Made by a program: the position numbers and the translations under genes
The notes under the pieces: model-generated
Databases searched by the model: none
What the model saw: the letters and a program-made list of their open reading frames with translations, nothing else
What the model was told of the DNA's origin: nothing
Shown here: positions 1 to 12,182 of the stretch, piece by piece
Numbering within the stretch: the stretch's first letter is position 1
How the letters are laid out: every line of letters starts with the position of its first letter
Origin: Mariannaea sp. PMI_226
Lineage: Eukaryota; Ascomycota; Sordariomycetes; Hypocreales; Nectriaceae
NCBI GenBank assembly: GCA_024336345.1
Contig: JANFOG010000016.1
Coordinates: forward strand, 186,001 to 250,000
Direction of reading: 5' to 3'
Length of the DNA stretch: 64,000 bases

Positions 1-3000
1 GAACAGCCTCGCGGGGGAATGTTCTGCCTAATTACTGGTTTTGCTTTTGTGGTAGCATGGCATCCCATCCCCCGCACTTGAAAGGGAGTAGTAGTTCGTA
101 TCAGGCTGAGTCAAGTGCAACATGATCAATCATGAGACATGAGCTGCCTGTCTGCAGATCAATAATATCACAGCACAGGCAAAATGTGTGATATTAATTA
201 CCTACCTGCTGTACTGACCTTCTTTCCTATCTAAGTACATACAGTCGGGGGTTTGTTCACGACGGGAAGTTGAATCCGATCAATCACCATCGTTGGCGGC
301 TACGTGACATGTAGTTGGAATTTCATCACAGGGACGCACACGAACGAACCCTGCGTAATTGTGTGTGTGTATGTGTGAGGGTGAGTGTGAATGTGGTTGG
401 TGGGTGTGGGTTTGTGGGTGAGGGGGGAAAATTCCCCGCGAGGCGCAGACCTTGGAAGCACAGAATTACCTTCAAATGGGATAAAGCCAATCGCGCATCT
501 TTTCCGTGCTTTTCTTCGTAAGGAAGCTGGAAATTGAAAAAACCGGGGAATCTATGAGTTGCAGCAAGAAAAACGCCATAGAGAAGCACACGCCTTTACA
601 AGCCACTGTGCCCAAAGGAGCAGTCGGGGAGGTGTCTCGTTACAGTATGCGCCTCTATCACATCTCTATCACATCCGCCATATTTTGCATGGCCCCCTTC
701 CCTCCTCCTTCCCCTCCAAGCGGCGTCACATTGCACTTGCACGCGAATGGCCCCCAGGCTAGTCTACCTATATGCGAGGACTTGGAACTAGTCATGTACG
801 TTGCCAGTTCTATTCATGTACTATGTAAGCTGATTTTCAGCTTGTAGCCACAGAGGAGAGGGGGACGGGATGGGACAGTAAACAGTGAAGAGTGCGTGTT
901 TTGATTGACCCGACTTTTGACGCGACTTGGGGACCCAGGCGCGTGAGAGCGACGAAGAAGAAGAAGAAAATGACAATGATGGAATCGATTGAACCCCTAC
1001 TTTCTTCTTGTAAATCATTACTGCATCTAAAGGTACCTTAGGCAGGATATTTGTCAAAGGTTAGTTGTCATTGTGTCATTGCCGCCGCTAGAGATCGACA
1101 GTGCGCATCACTAAGCAATTGCCGTTTTACTTGCTCTGTTCTCTTCTTCAGCGGACCCGACCCTCCTTTCCACGGGCCCAGAGGTGCACAGAGGCATTCC
1201 AGCCAGCGACGGCAGTCAGCCTCAAGCCGTCATGTGGTCATGGCTTTGGCGCAGGGCTGGGGCAGCACAGATCGAGAAAGTGAGAGAGTGTGTATGTGCA
1301 TGTGTGCGTGCGCGTGGAAAATAGGAAAAGAAAAAGCCTCGCTATATGTCTATCTATGTATGGCATGTTAACTACAAGGCGTCGTATCTTACTTGCTTTG
1401 CCTTGGACGACATTCCGCGATCTTGTGCGTGGCTGGCTGGGCTGCCTTGTTCAATAGTGACCAAGGGAAGCACCTGCCTAAGTTTTATGGTGACATCGAG
1501 GCTGGCTTGAAGAATGCTTTTGCTTTTTCCTGCCTCTTCTTCCCTTTCTTTTTCCTATCCTCTCTTATCCTGTTTCGGCTCTAGTTGCCATAGGCTTTGT
1601 TGTCTCAAATGCCACACTGCATTTTTACTTTTTTTTCCTTTCTTTTTTCCCTTTTTCTTTTCCCTTCCTTCGTGCTTTTTCTTCAGCCCATTTTTGCTTT
1701 TAATTTTAGCCGCCAAACGGCTTGAGCTTGAACTTGATACCTACTATGTAAGTATGACAAACAACCTGATCGACTGCATTTTTTGCAAGGCGCATGGCAT
1801 CGGAGGAAGGAATCCCCGAAAAATATTTCTTCCGTCCCTAACTTGCCTTACCTGACGTTTAAGTTCTTGGCTCTCGTATGGGCTTCACGCGTCTCATCCA
1901 AGCCTTTCCTAACTAACGACTTTCTTCTTCTTCTACTCCACAACACAGCCCGGCCCTTGCACTTTTGCTTTCTTTCTACCTGTACTTATTGGACGGATTA
2001 ATGTTGCCTCCATGTCTCCTCTCTCTTCTCCCCAGCCTTGTCAACCAACTGCCCTCTTGTCTGTGCACCAACACCGCCTTTACGGCGCGCTTCCGGATTA
2101 ATTACGTTAGTAGTAGACTCAACCTCACGCCCCTTTCCCGAGGACTCTGACGACTTCCCGATGGAGAACATCTCTACCGTGCCTAATACTAGTAAGAGGG
2201 AGGAGAAGTCTTGGTCTTGAGCTACCTCATTCTTGGGTCAGAGACTTTACTCCATTAGTGAATTACCTGTCAAACTTCCAGACTACCCGCAGTCATTGCA
2301 ACCGTACAAGGTCCAAGGGCTTCTGCTCTCCCCTGCAGCAGTACCCTGGCCCTGTCGCTTTCCGCATTCGCAATCCTTGGTTCAACCAGCATATCCCGTC
2401 CCGTCAGTCTCTTGGTCCTTGACGCGTACCTCGTCCGGAAGCCTCTCTGCTCCCACGCCCGCCCTGCCCTGCTCCATCAGCACCTCGTCGATTTTCTTTA
2501 GCGGGGATCTATCCGTTAAAGTCGGGGCCTGTGGTCTCTTTTAGGTCACTAAACTTCGGGTCCGTCTGTCCCAACGGTCGGAAACCCTCACCGCCTTAGG
2601 CATATGCGGCCGCCGGGCTTGCTCGGGGAACAAGTTGCCATGACTCCTCTTGGGCAAGCCTTGTCTCACAATCGACGAGGGTGCCGGGTCCTTCAATTCC
2701 CAACCTACCACCCACCCCGGAACAGACCGTCCCGCTGTTGACATGACGATCGCCTGTGCAGGGCCCTCAAAGAGGGAATCAGGCATTATTCCCAAATACC
2801 TGGATGGGCCCTGGCCTGGTGGTTCTCGACGATATTACAACGTCGTTGCCTCTTCTCTCGTGGCGGGCTTATTACTACATCATTGAATCGCCGAGCTAAC
2901 ATTTGCGCCCAGTGCCACTACCCTCATCTTTTTTACTAAACAAGTGCCGTTGCGGGGGGGCATAGAAACCAGTTTTCTGTGTATATAATTTCTGTGTACC

Positions 3001-5907
3001 GCCGACGATCAATTACTTATCGCCGGCAAAGAGAATACATAGTTGATTGGCATGCTTGGTCCCAGGTCCATGGATTCGACTGTGGATGCCGCTGATGTTA
3101 CATACAACGGTGAGGCCGTTCCAGGGCTGGCAAAATGAAGAAGAAATGGGCGGGTATTCCTTCAAGAACCCACTGCCGTGAGATGTCCAAATCTCCCAAG
3201 GTCCTCTTCTCACCTGATGGGCTGAAAGTGAAGCCAGTTCAACGATTGATAGCATACCAACTTTCCTGCTACTCTAGACACCTCGGCTTTTGACCCCATA
3301 CGCAGTAATCATCGAGTCCAAGAAAGACACATATGCCGGGAAGCTAGGACGACCGGAATCTAGGCACAAGCCTCCCGTTCCTGTCGTTGGTTTGGTCCTA
3401 TAGCACACTAACAGCGGCAGATACCGTCTTACGGATCATGTGGGAGGCAAAGTGGCAAGCTGCTAGCAAGCCTCATCTTTAGTTGGATGTTGACGATCCC
3501 AATATCTGACAGAGACATCTACATAGTAACCGACCGGTGATCCATGTGTAAAGAACCACCAAACGGTGGGAGATAGTGTCCCATCAGGGTGGAAAGGATC
3601 ATTGATGGGTACAACGCATTACATACTGCCTTCTTAAGCTCCCTGCGGCAAGTGTGGTTCAGCATTGGGTTGAGTCAGTCACTCGTCATCCATTATACCG
3701 AGGTCCCATCAGGCTGATACCTGACCACATGATCGCCAATTTTGTGGACAAAGACTCTGGTATTGTTGTCATCAAGTTGTCGATCAACTTGCGGGGTGAT
3801 GAACATTTTCCAAATGGATTAAGTGATGGAGTTGATAATCCAGATTGACGAGTGAATCCTTGGCTGCAGTGTAACAATGATTATTATCTAGGACAAGGTT
3901 TTCTCAGGTAACTCATCACATGAACTTAGGGTTCTCGTAATGGCGTGACCTGTCAGGATATGGGCAGATGTCGGCCATCGATCAGATAGTGAGAATCTTG
4001 TACGTGCTTCGTATTTGACGGTTATCGTAAGAGCAGCCTTCGGCGTCCTCCGTCATATATATCCATCTTTTTGAATGATTACCGTGGTGATAGATCAGAC
4101 AGGAACAGCTGTTGAGGAGCGCATTTGGGGAGGACATTCTGCGTGACCAAGTTCAGCCTTTTCTGAGGCTACATATCTTGGTAATACTTCATGGTCATAT
4201 TTCGGGTCTGGGAAGTTTACTTTCCAAACCGTTGTTACTGTTACGGTTCCCCTGGCTCATCCGTGAGTTGCAGTCTCTGGGGTGACTCTGATGTTAGGGA
4301 TATCTGTGTAGGACAGATAATCTGTGACCTGATGCCGTCACGAACACAAAAAGCTATTAGCAAACAACTTGATGTGATTGCGCTCGCAATAGTGAGGCCA
4401 CAAAGGTTTAGGTCACTCGAATAGAGAAAGACACGTCATGTGGCTGTTCGATTTCTCAAATGGTGTCGTATTATGGTGTTCGTAACATCACGATGTTTGT
4501 TTGTAGGTTCTTGCTGGACACCACCTTGAGCATTGCCGGTCCAAACTCACGAGATTGTACAAGTGAATGGATGATGTTGATGCTGAAGATGATTATAATT
4601 ATTGAGTTTGCAACCACACCTCTATTGCATTATAACTGGGTTGATCGTAGGTGCTTCTCTGGTCAATTAGATGTCCAATCTCACAGCAGTAGATCAGCGT
4701 CACTCCAAAGATGTAGGAAGGCCCCGGATGAGGAAGAGAATAATTCATAAAAAAAAATGTATTCCGAAATATTTCGTAAACCAATGTAATTGTGTTCTTA
4801 CATTACCGGATTGATATCCTTACTTTGATTAACAACCTGCTTCTTGCTGTTGATGGAAAAGTACAGGGTAGGCTGATATGTCTTTGGACACATTCTGGAC
4901 ACCTGTCTATGCCCCGTTGAGGAAATTAGGATATCATTTATTGCTTGATTCTGTTTTTGTTGTTCCTTTTTCTATAGAATGAGATTTTTAATTGTGTGTA
5001 TGGGGTTGATAATCTTTCTTCTATCTTAATTCCTCACCAGCTGCTTTGCCGGACTCAACACATACTCCCATCAACATGCTGGCTCCTTGATCCAATGTAA
5101 GAAGAAAGGTAAAGACAATAAAAATTACGCTGGAAAGTTGACGAATCGACTCTACTGGTACTCACTGGCAAACGACCTAGTTGAATAGGATGAGATGGAA
5201 GCTAGAAACCCTGAAGAGCAGCATCTGGTAGCAAATTGGATTGGTTGTTGGCCGGGGAATCGTCCTTGATGGACGCTAAGGAAGTTGACTGCACACTGCT
5301 ATTCGACGACAGGTGACGGTACAACTTGAAAGTGAAATTAGAAGAGCAGGAACATGTAGATTGTATTGAATGTGTTGTATTGCACTCGAGTGGCAAGCTA
5401 CCTGGGCAGACGGCGGAATAAGTAGCACGTTTGCATTTACTCCATTAGGAACTCAAATCATTGACATTGGCATGAACGAAGCAGGCCTTTAAAAAACCAA
5501 ATCACTGGGCTAAATAGTTAATGATATTGAGAAAAATATTGGCCTTTAGCGTATGCATACAAAAATAAATAGATACATACATACAGATCTTACTTTCCTG
5601 CCTAGGTACTTTGCCAAAGTACGATATAATAAGGAAGGTAGTCAAGCTTGTGAAAGGGGGAGAGGCCACTAAGCCAAGATACGTACAGTGCGTACGTGGC
5701 CAAGCATACGCATCCAATGACGATATCATGGGCCACTGGCGGTGGTACAGTGCCGACAACGGCAAATGTTGTACTGTGCTGCTCAGCCCCTCGACGCGAG
5801 TGGCTCATTCCATCTCCATGTCGCGAATGTGCTGGCAGCTGCTCCAACTAATCGGTTGGAAATAAAAGAGACGATTCGAGATTGTCGCAAGAGAAATTCA
5901 GCGTCTC
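1..5907. other. Gene-free stretch
   Basis: I see no supported gene here. Open frames are short (at most about 110 codons), overlap on opposite strands and show no recognisable domain. The composition is intergenic: GT-rich runs near 360-430, T/C-rich tracts near 1530-1700 and 1920-1950, and A/T-rich DNA from 4740 to 5100. Part of it may be promoter or UTR of a gene left of the window, and the end (5600-5907) is the likely leader of the ARMH3-like gene. Confidence 0.6.
1288..1316. repeat. Alternating purine-pyrimidine tract
   Basis: Purines and pyrimidines alternate strictly for 29 bases (TG, TA, CA and CG steps). Such tracts can adopt Z-DNA. It lies in intergenic DNA with no gene assignment. 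Confidence 0.7.
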
Positions 5908-8303
5908 ATGGAAGCATCACCCCTTACCCGCCAGCTTCCCCCGGAGGTCTTTACTCCCAAGATCATCCAGCTCTATGATGCGCTCTTCAAGGTTTGCTCC
6001 CATCTATCCTCTATGTCAACTCCCCCCCCCGTGTCTCTCTCTACCCCCCGCTCCATCTCTCTTCCTGCTGCCGAAACAATCAAGAGTCCCTTTAGCTAAT
6101 ATACTTGTCTTCGATAATTAAGGTATATATTCTCTTTCCCCAATACTGCCGACAACCACAACGGGGACGCACAAAACCGTTTTGCTCGGCCACCGTACGA
6201 CTCGGCTGATCGACTCCTCCCGGAAAACTAGGACGATGACGATGACGACGACGAGAAAACCGATGGCTTCTGGGCCGAGTTCTTCCTCCTTCGACCCGAT
6301 AGACGTGTGTTAAGGAACCTTCTAAATAAGCTCAGCCCAACCGACGTCCTACTTCTCGAGCACCGAACGAGAGAGCTGTTTGCGAGATCAGTTGCAGCGG
6401 TCAAAACCGGTCAAGGTGTTGCGCCGCTACATGCGCTGGATGTTAGCATTCCCTTCCCTCTGGCAGACACAATTCCCCATGGCCCTGCATACTGACAACG
6501 TCGAAGACCCTGAGCGTCTTTCTGTCCTGTCTTCTTTCGAAGAGATACCCTCACCCAAGCTCCGATATCATGGTCATTCTGGCTGGGCTTGATCATATCG
6601 ACGCCGTGTTTTCTGGCTTCGTGAGCGCACTGGAGAGCATCATTCGCAACGGCAAGAGCTGTGAGAAAAGCTAGCACGCGACCACATGGAAGGACCATAT
6701 TGACAATGTTGCACAGTGGATATTCGATACAAGGCTGTCGAGGTGCTCTTGGCTGTTACTGCCGGGGCATACCAGACAACCCTCCTGACCTACTTGATCC
6801 AAAGGGACCTGTTCCCCTCCGTCATGAAGGTGCGAGACTCCCTCCCTTCCGTTCTCTTTATTCCCAACTTGGCAACTGGGGACTAAATCGATCACATTTA
6901 GTTGATCCAAGACTCCGAATCCCCGTCGCAAAGCGTTGAGCCGTTTACCCTTCTAGGTCTCCTCGCCAATTACAACAAGTTTGAATTCCAAAATCCTTAC
7001 CAGCTCCGTCTAAACGATTTCGTGAATGAGGCAGCAATCCAGAAGGTTATCCGTTGCATTGGGAACACGTGCCAATCGTTGCGGTCGCGATACATCAAGA
7101 TCCAGGATGATCTACCCGAAGGCTGGACCTTTGCGGGTACTTTGAACATGATCGGCTTGGGAGCTATTGCGCCTGGCCCTAAACCACCCAAGAAACCCGT
7201 CTACGATGTTGAGACGGCCAAGAAGCTATTCACCCAGCTGTAAGCGCTCACCGATTTATTCTTTCTTGTTCTATCTACCCCTGCAGAGCCGTGCTAATCA
7301 AGATCCCAAACATAGACCAGAAGAACAAGCTGCGGTTCTGCTAGCAGCATATGACTTTACGCACGCGAATAAGCTCTTTTGCTTTAATTTAGTGACCATG
7401 GCTGCTGCCGAGGGCGAGGAACAGCCCATCGCCAGCTATTTGTCGCTGACCTCCTATCTTCTTCAGCACGCCTACCTGTCTCCTCGAGCGACTTACTACG
7501 CTCATCTCAATCTCATGGTGTTCCGCCTTCTCATCGAAGACCCTGTTATCTGCAAGCGCATTTGCAGTGAAGATTCCAAGGTGGCAGTGCGTTTATGCCG
7601 CCAGCGCCAGCCCTTCCTGCCACTGGTCAAGGGTGAGCGTGTCCTGGCCATATCCGTTCTGGATACAATGATTGATGCCATCAATCACAACCTTCGGAGG
7701 CGCCTCGATGTCAGCCTTTACACCCTTTGTTTCGGCGTAATGCTGCGTATCATTTCCTACCTCTCCCGCACCCGCACACGCCTTGAATACCACTGGTCCG
7801 AGTTCTTCCGGTCCTTGCTCTCCATCATTCGCTTCCTTTCGCAGTATACCAGCGACCTTAAGGATTTACCACATATCGAAACACTTCTCGATCATGTCGT
7901 CAATTTAATTGCCCTTTCCTTATCGGCCGGTGAAGCCTTCCTGCCAGGCCCTGCAGCCTATGACGACCTCTTCTACAAAGTCGTTGAGTCAGGCGAGGTC
8001 CTAGTCAAGTTCAAAGAGAATTACCGGCTAATCAACCGGGGGAGCAACTCGATTGACACACTTATCAACGTTAGCACTCATTACAAGCAGCTGCTTGCGG
8101 AGTCTGGAGGGAAGAAGATATCCAGCTTCTTGACGACGCAGCAGGTTACCGAGGTGATTCGCCAGGGCTACGAGACTCTTAGCATCCAGGCCAAAGAGGG
8201 ATTGGATTCTTGGGAGAAGTATCGAGAGGCAGACGAACGGACGCTGTTGAAAAAGACGGCCAGAGCGGTGGTAGTGGATGTACGTACAATGGTTGAGCGA
8301 TAA
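5908..8303 (+). CDS. ARMH3-like armadillo-helical protein (DUF1741)
   Basis: Six exons: 5908-5991, 6232-6441, 6507-6660, 6717-6829, 6902-7239 and 7316-8303, giving 628 aa. The protein resembles the fungal DUF1741 family, related to human ARMH3 (C10orf76), an alpha-helical repeat protein linked to Golgi PI4KB and GBF1 function in animals; the fungal role is less clear. Family-like stretches are GFWAEFFLLRPDRR after an acidic run (DDDDDDDE), LEHRTRELFARSV, FTLLGLLANYNKFEFQNPYQ, and VRLCRQRQPFLPLVKGERVL in the long last exon. There is no signal peptide or clear membrane segment. The start is the ATG at 5908 because the next codons match the usual N-terminus and the 5' frame closes with TAA at 5863-5865. 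Intron 1 (240 nt) is the least certain. The next gene, the kinase-like one, lies 350 bp downstream on the same strand. Confidence 0.83.
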
Positions 8304-8656
8304 AAAAATTGATTAAGGAAAAAGGGCCTTTTGTCATCTCTCATGCATCCTCCCTTGCGTTTTCTTTCTTATAGTCAGCCATTCGGAGGCTTATTTCACG
8401 CAAGTGAGTCACCATTTTAGAAGTGATGGGCTGGCGGACAGGCCTCTGATTCCTAATTATTACATTAGCACAAATACGTGATACCCCGCTTCGGTGGATG
8501 AGGAATATATAATCTACATCTACAACTCAGATATCTAAATGTGCATTTATAAATATGAACGCCCATCCCAGATGGAATTGGGATTGATAAAAATTCTGAC
8601 TCTTATTACAATCCGCGGTTAACAAAAAATATTCACCTTGAAAAACTTGGATCGCA

Positions 8657-10237
8657 ATGGTAGAAGTGGCCACAGAACCCAACAACCAGGAACAGGGGTC
8701 TCCTCTTGGTAAGGTCTTCTTATTTGCTTTAATGCCTTGTCGACATCAGAGCTCCGGCCTGGGAGAGGGGGGGGGGGGCAGACAGATGGGGGATTATTAA
8801 CTGGTGATAGATGGTTTTGAGAATTACGAAATTGTGCGGCAAATAGGTGCGTAAATGCAGAAGCGAAACACACACTCTTAGTTTGTTCTTCACTGCCTGG
8901 CCACAGCAGCAGCAGCAGCAGTTTGTTAATGTATTTCATTATTTGCTTCCTTACTTTTGTAGGCCGCAGCATCAGAAACTCGACGGTGTTCGAGTGCACC
9001 GACTTGGTCCACCATCGACAGTGCGCTCTCAAGGTGTTCAAGCAATTCAGAACGACGAGTGAACAGCGCAAGATTAACCGCGAAATCGACGTGCTGAGGC
9101 GTCTGGCTGGTGGGCCGAACATAATCTCTCTCTTGGATGTGGTGGTAGATGTCGAGGTTCTTATCCCCCTTACCTTTCCCCCCGGGTTCTCCCTTGTTCG
9201 CAATGATAGTCTATTCGATGAATAATCTATATTGACTTGTGACCACAGGGCCTGAAACGGGCTCTCGTGCTCGAACTGGTTGATCACATAGACTTTCGCT
9301 CTCTGTTCCCCCGGTTAGGAGATTCGGATGTTCGAAACTATATGGGCGAGCTTCTCCAGGCGCTGCGCTTCTGTCATGGCCGGGGAATCATACATCGTGA
9401 TATCCGCGGCCACAACGTCGTCATTGACCATGAGGCCGGAAAGGTAGGTTCCAAAGAAGAAAAATAATAAATTTTTCTTCCTGTTACCATTCTGTTTTTA
9501 GATGAGAAACAAGGGGGAAGGGTAAAGGAGAAAGAAAAACAAGGAGTGGTTTCGTAAATGCTGACTTTCTTATCTCACGACAAAAACAGCTCCGCTTGGT
9601 AGGCTGGGGTTCAGCCACGCCCTGGCACCCAGGAAGAAAGTACGCTGTCCGAGTTTCCATTTTCAAGGCCCCCGAACTCCTCCTCGGCCACCAAACTTAC
9701 GGCCCGAGCCTGGACATGTGGGAATTCGGCACCATGCTCGCCTCCATGGTCTTCAGGCGGGAGCCCTTCTTCCACGGCAACAGCAACCTCGACCAGCTCG
9801 TACGGCTCTCGGGTGTGCTGGGTACCTCATCACTCTTCGACTTTGTGGCCAGGTACGGCATCGAGCTGGAGCCACAGATCACGCAGGCGCTGGAGCAGCC
9901 CTTGGACCGCCGACCTTGGGCTAGTTTCGTGACGCCGGAGAATCGGCACTTGGCCACGTGGGATGCCCTTGATCTGGTGGATAAGTTGCTGAGATTTGAT
10001 CCTGAGGTTTGTTTATTTTGTTTATAGCATAAGATCTTCAATCCCCTCTCCCCTCCACGTCTCTCTCTTCTTCTTCTCTCTCTCTCTCACACACACTCTA
10101 TTTTTGAACAACTGGACCTCATTCGTACAAGAAAATATGGAACCTGGTCTGATCAATTAACCGAGAGTTTCCTATAGGATCGATTGACGGTAGATGAAGC
10201 CCTCAAACACCCATATTTTGAGACTGTGATATCGTAA
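8657..10237 (+). CDS. CK2-alpha-like pseudokinase
   Basis: Six exons: 8657-8708, 8811-8846, 8963-9156, 9249-9443, 9590-10006 and 10178-10237, giving 317 aa. The kinase fold follows casein kinase 2 alpha closely in length and order (REIDVLRRLAGGPNII, IIHRDIRGHNVVIDHE, PFFHGNSNLDQLVRLSGVLG, DEALKHPYF). The VAIK-type lysine (K53), alphaC glutamate (E70) and HRD (143-145) are present. However, the glycine loop is eroded (GRSIRNSTVFE, about 30-40), the catalytic-loop KP is RG, and the CK2 metal-binding DWG is GWG (164-166). The CK2 basic cluster before the alphaC helix is replaced by RTTSEQRKINRE, and the activation segment is about two residues short before APE. I infer a non-catalytic or severely weakened paralogue, perhaps a scaffold. 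It is not the housekeeping CK2 alpha. The donor at 9157 (GTTCTT) is weak but keeps alignment length. Confidence 0.83.
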
Positions 10238-10541
10238 TATGAAAGAAACAAAGAGCTGCTCTGAGTTGGTTGGATGAACATAAGACAATCTGCTTACATC
10301 TATTTACTGCTTTATAGCCGCTATAATAGGACTAGTGTATGTTACCATATATTTCACTCTTATCTACTACGATGGCGTCGACAAAGCTCAGTTGTGATAT
10401 ATAATATGGGAATTGTAGCCTCTGATCGGGTATCAATAATTCACCTCTATTGAACTTCGTTCTAATTATCCCTTCATTATATAAATGTTGTCTCTATGGA
10501 CTGCAACGCTTATAATAGACCCACAAACAATACTAGAAAGA
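10238..10541. other. Convergent 3' regions
   Basis: About 300 bp of A/T-rich DNA lies between the ends of the kinase-like gene and the convergent UNC93-like gene. It would hold both 3' UTRs. No other signal was seen. Confidence 0.6.
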
Positions 10542-12182
10542 CTACGGCTCCGTCACTATTTTAGCCTCCGTAGGGACAACGTCCTCGATAGTCTCGTCGC
10601 TAAACTTGAGATCCTCTTCAATAGAAACGGAATCCTTGATACGCATGAAAATAACGGGAGCAGCAATGATGATCGAGCCGGCAAGGCAACCCCAGGTAGC
10701 GCCAAAGATGGTATCATACGACTTTCCAAGGCCATCCAGACGCCAGAAGATGGCAGCACCGGCGGATTGGATACCCTTGTAGAATCCTATAGGCATTTGA
10801 GTTAGTGATTGAAAAATAGAATAGACAAACACTCCTAAACTTACCAGCCAAGTTCGCCGCCTTCCGACCGCTGTTGGATAGGGCACCCATGTACCAATAG
10901 ATGCAAGTCTGCCACGCAGCATCGTAGAAGCCGTAGAAGAAGTACAAGAACATGGGTCCAATATACAGCTTGCCGCCATCGGTCCAGTCGACCTTCTTCT
11001 CCTCAAAGCTCGCCTGCGAACTGACGCTTCGAGGGACCTGTTGCTTCTGCCAGGCATAGCCTCCGCCCCAAATTGCGAAAGTTAGAAGAAAGAGACCGAC
11101 GAGAGATGCCTTGGCTCGAACGCTTCGGCGGAGTTTTCCATAGTCTAGAGCATGGCCAAAAAGGAATGCACCGATAATCTGAGCAAACCAGTAGAGGAGG
11201 TTGTTGAGGGCTCGAGTGCGGACATTAAAGTGGGCGCCGTTCATGCCATTATTCTGATATGTATAGAAGATATTGGAAGAGAAGAACATGGGAAACAACA
11301 AGAGGATCCAAGGGGAGCTATAAAGGGTCTCCCAAAGGCCAATGAGCTCGGTGGACCAAGAGGGGTTCTTCATCACAATGACCTTGGTGTTGTCCTCTCG
11401 AATCACCTTATCGGCATTGCAAAGGAAAAGGGCTAGAACGGCGCCGATAAACATGAGAACAATGAAGGCAGCATAGGTCCCATCGGTGACTGGACCGGAC
11501 GTCTTGTGAATGTTCTGGGCCAGTGGGATCTGAAAGAATAAAAGTTAGTGAGCCGGATTGGATGAATAGTTGATAGAACTAGAAAAAAGCAAACAACACT
11601 TACTAGAGAGCCAATGACAGCACCTAGGTTGAAAATCATCCAGAACCATGAAATATACCGGCCCTTGCTCTCCTCAGGAGGATAAGACATCATGATTGCA
11701 CCTTGGGCTGTCCAGAGGAGACCGGCGCAGACGCCAAGTAAAGCACCAGAAAAAATGACAAACCCAATATTCTCGGTGTGAGAGTAGCACAAGAAGGATG
11801 CAGCGTAGATACAATAGCCAAGACCACCGAAAGATAGGGTCAAACGGAGGCCAAGTCGGTTGGCGACGGTTCCAGCAAAGAAACCGACGACAGCGAAAGT
11901 ACTATATAGGGCGGTATTGGCGTGATCCTGTGCTGTAGGGTCAACTTGACCACCACCACCGAGGCCGCCTAATGCATTGAACATTCCAGGGCACAAGAAG
12001 CAGACAATGGAGACCATAAAGAGCTGAACCTTGGGTGAAGCGTACCAAAGCTCAGTATGACCGATTTTGACGCCTTTGTACATCCAGCTCGCCGGACGGT
12101 AGGCCACAACATGGGGACTGGCAACTTCCGACCGGAAGGCAACGTCGTCCCCAGTTTCGGCCGGGCTCCTGTCTTTAGCCAT
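10542..12182 (-). CDS. UNC93-like MFS membrane protein
   Basis: Three exons on the minus strand: 12182-11604, 11529-10845 and 10786-10542, giving 502 aa. This is a multi-pass protein (about 11-12 hydrophobic segments) of the UNC-93-like branch of the major facilitator superfamily (PF05978, formerly DUF895 in fungi). Recognisable stretches are LFMVSIVCFLCPGMFNALGG in the first membrane segment, GLLWTAQGAIMMSYPPEESKGR after segment 4-5 (split here: GLLWTAQGAIMMSY, then PPEESKGR), and YFFYGFYDAAWQTCIYWYMG near the C-terminus. The soluble ends (TM-free N-terminus of about 50 aa; acidic C-terminus with EEDLKFSDETIEDV) suit a cytosolic location. Substrate is unknown; animal UNC-93 regulates K+ channels and fungal members are mostly uncharacterised. 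Introns have GTAAGT-type donors and CAG/TAG acceptors. Confidence 0.85.

Noticed and set aside
2233..2544. 103-codon plus-strand frame
   Set aside because: No motif, poor start context and overlap with other short frames; a chance frame is more likely.
8619..9287. Minus-strand frame of 222 codons
   Set aside because: It lies opposite exons and introns of the kinase-like gene and has no motif.
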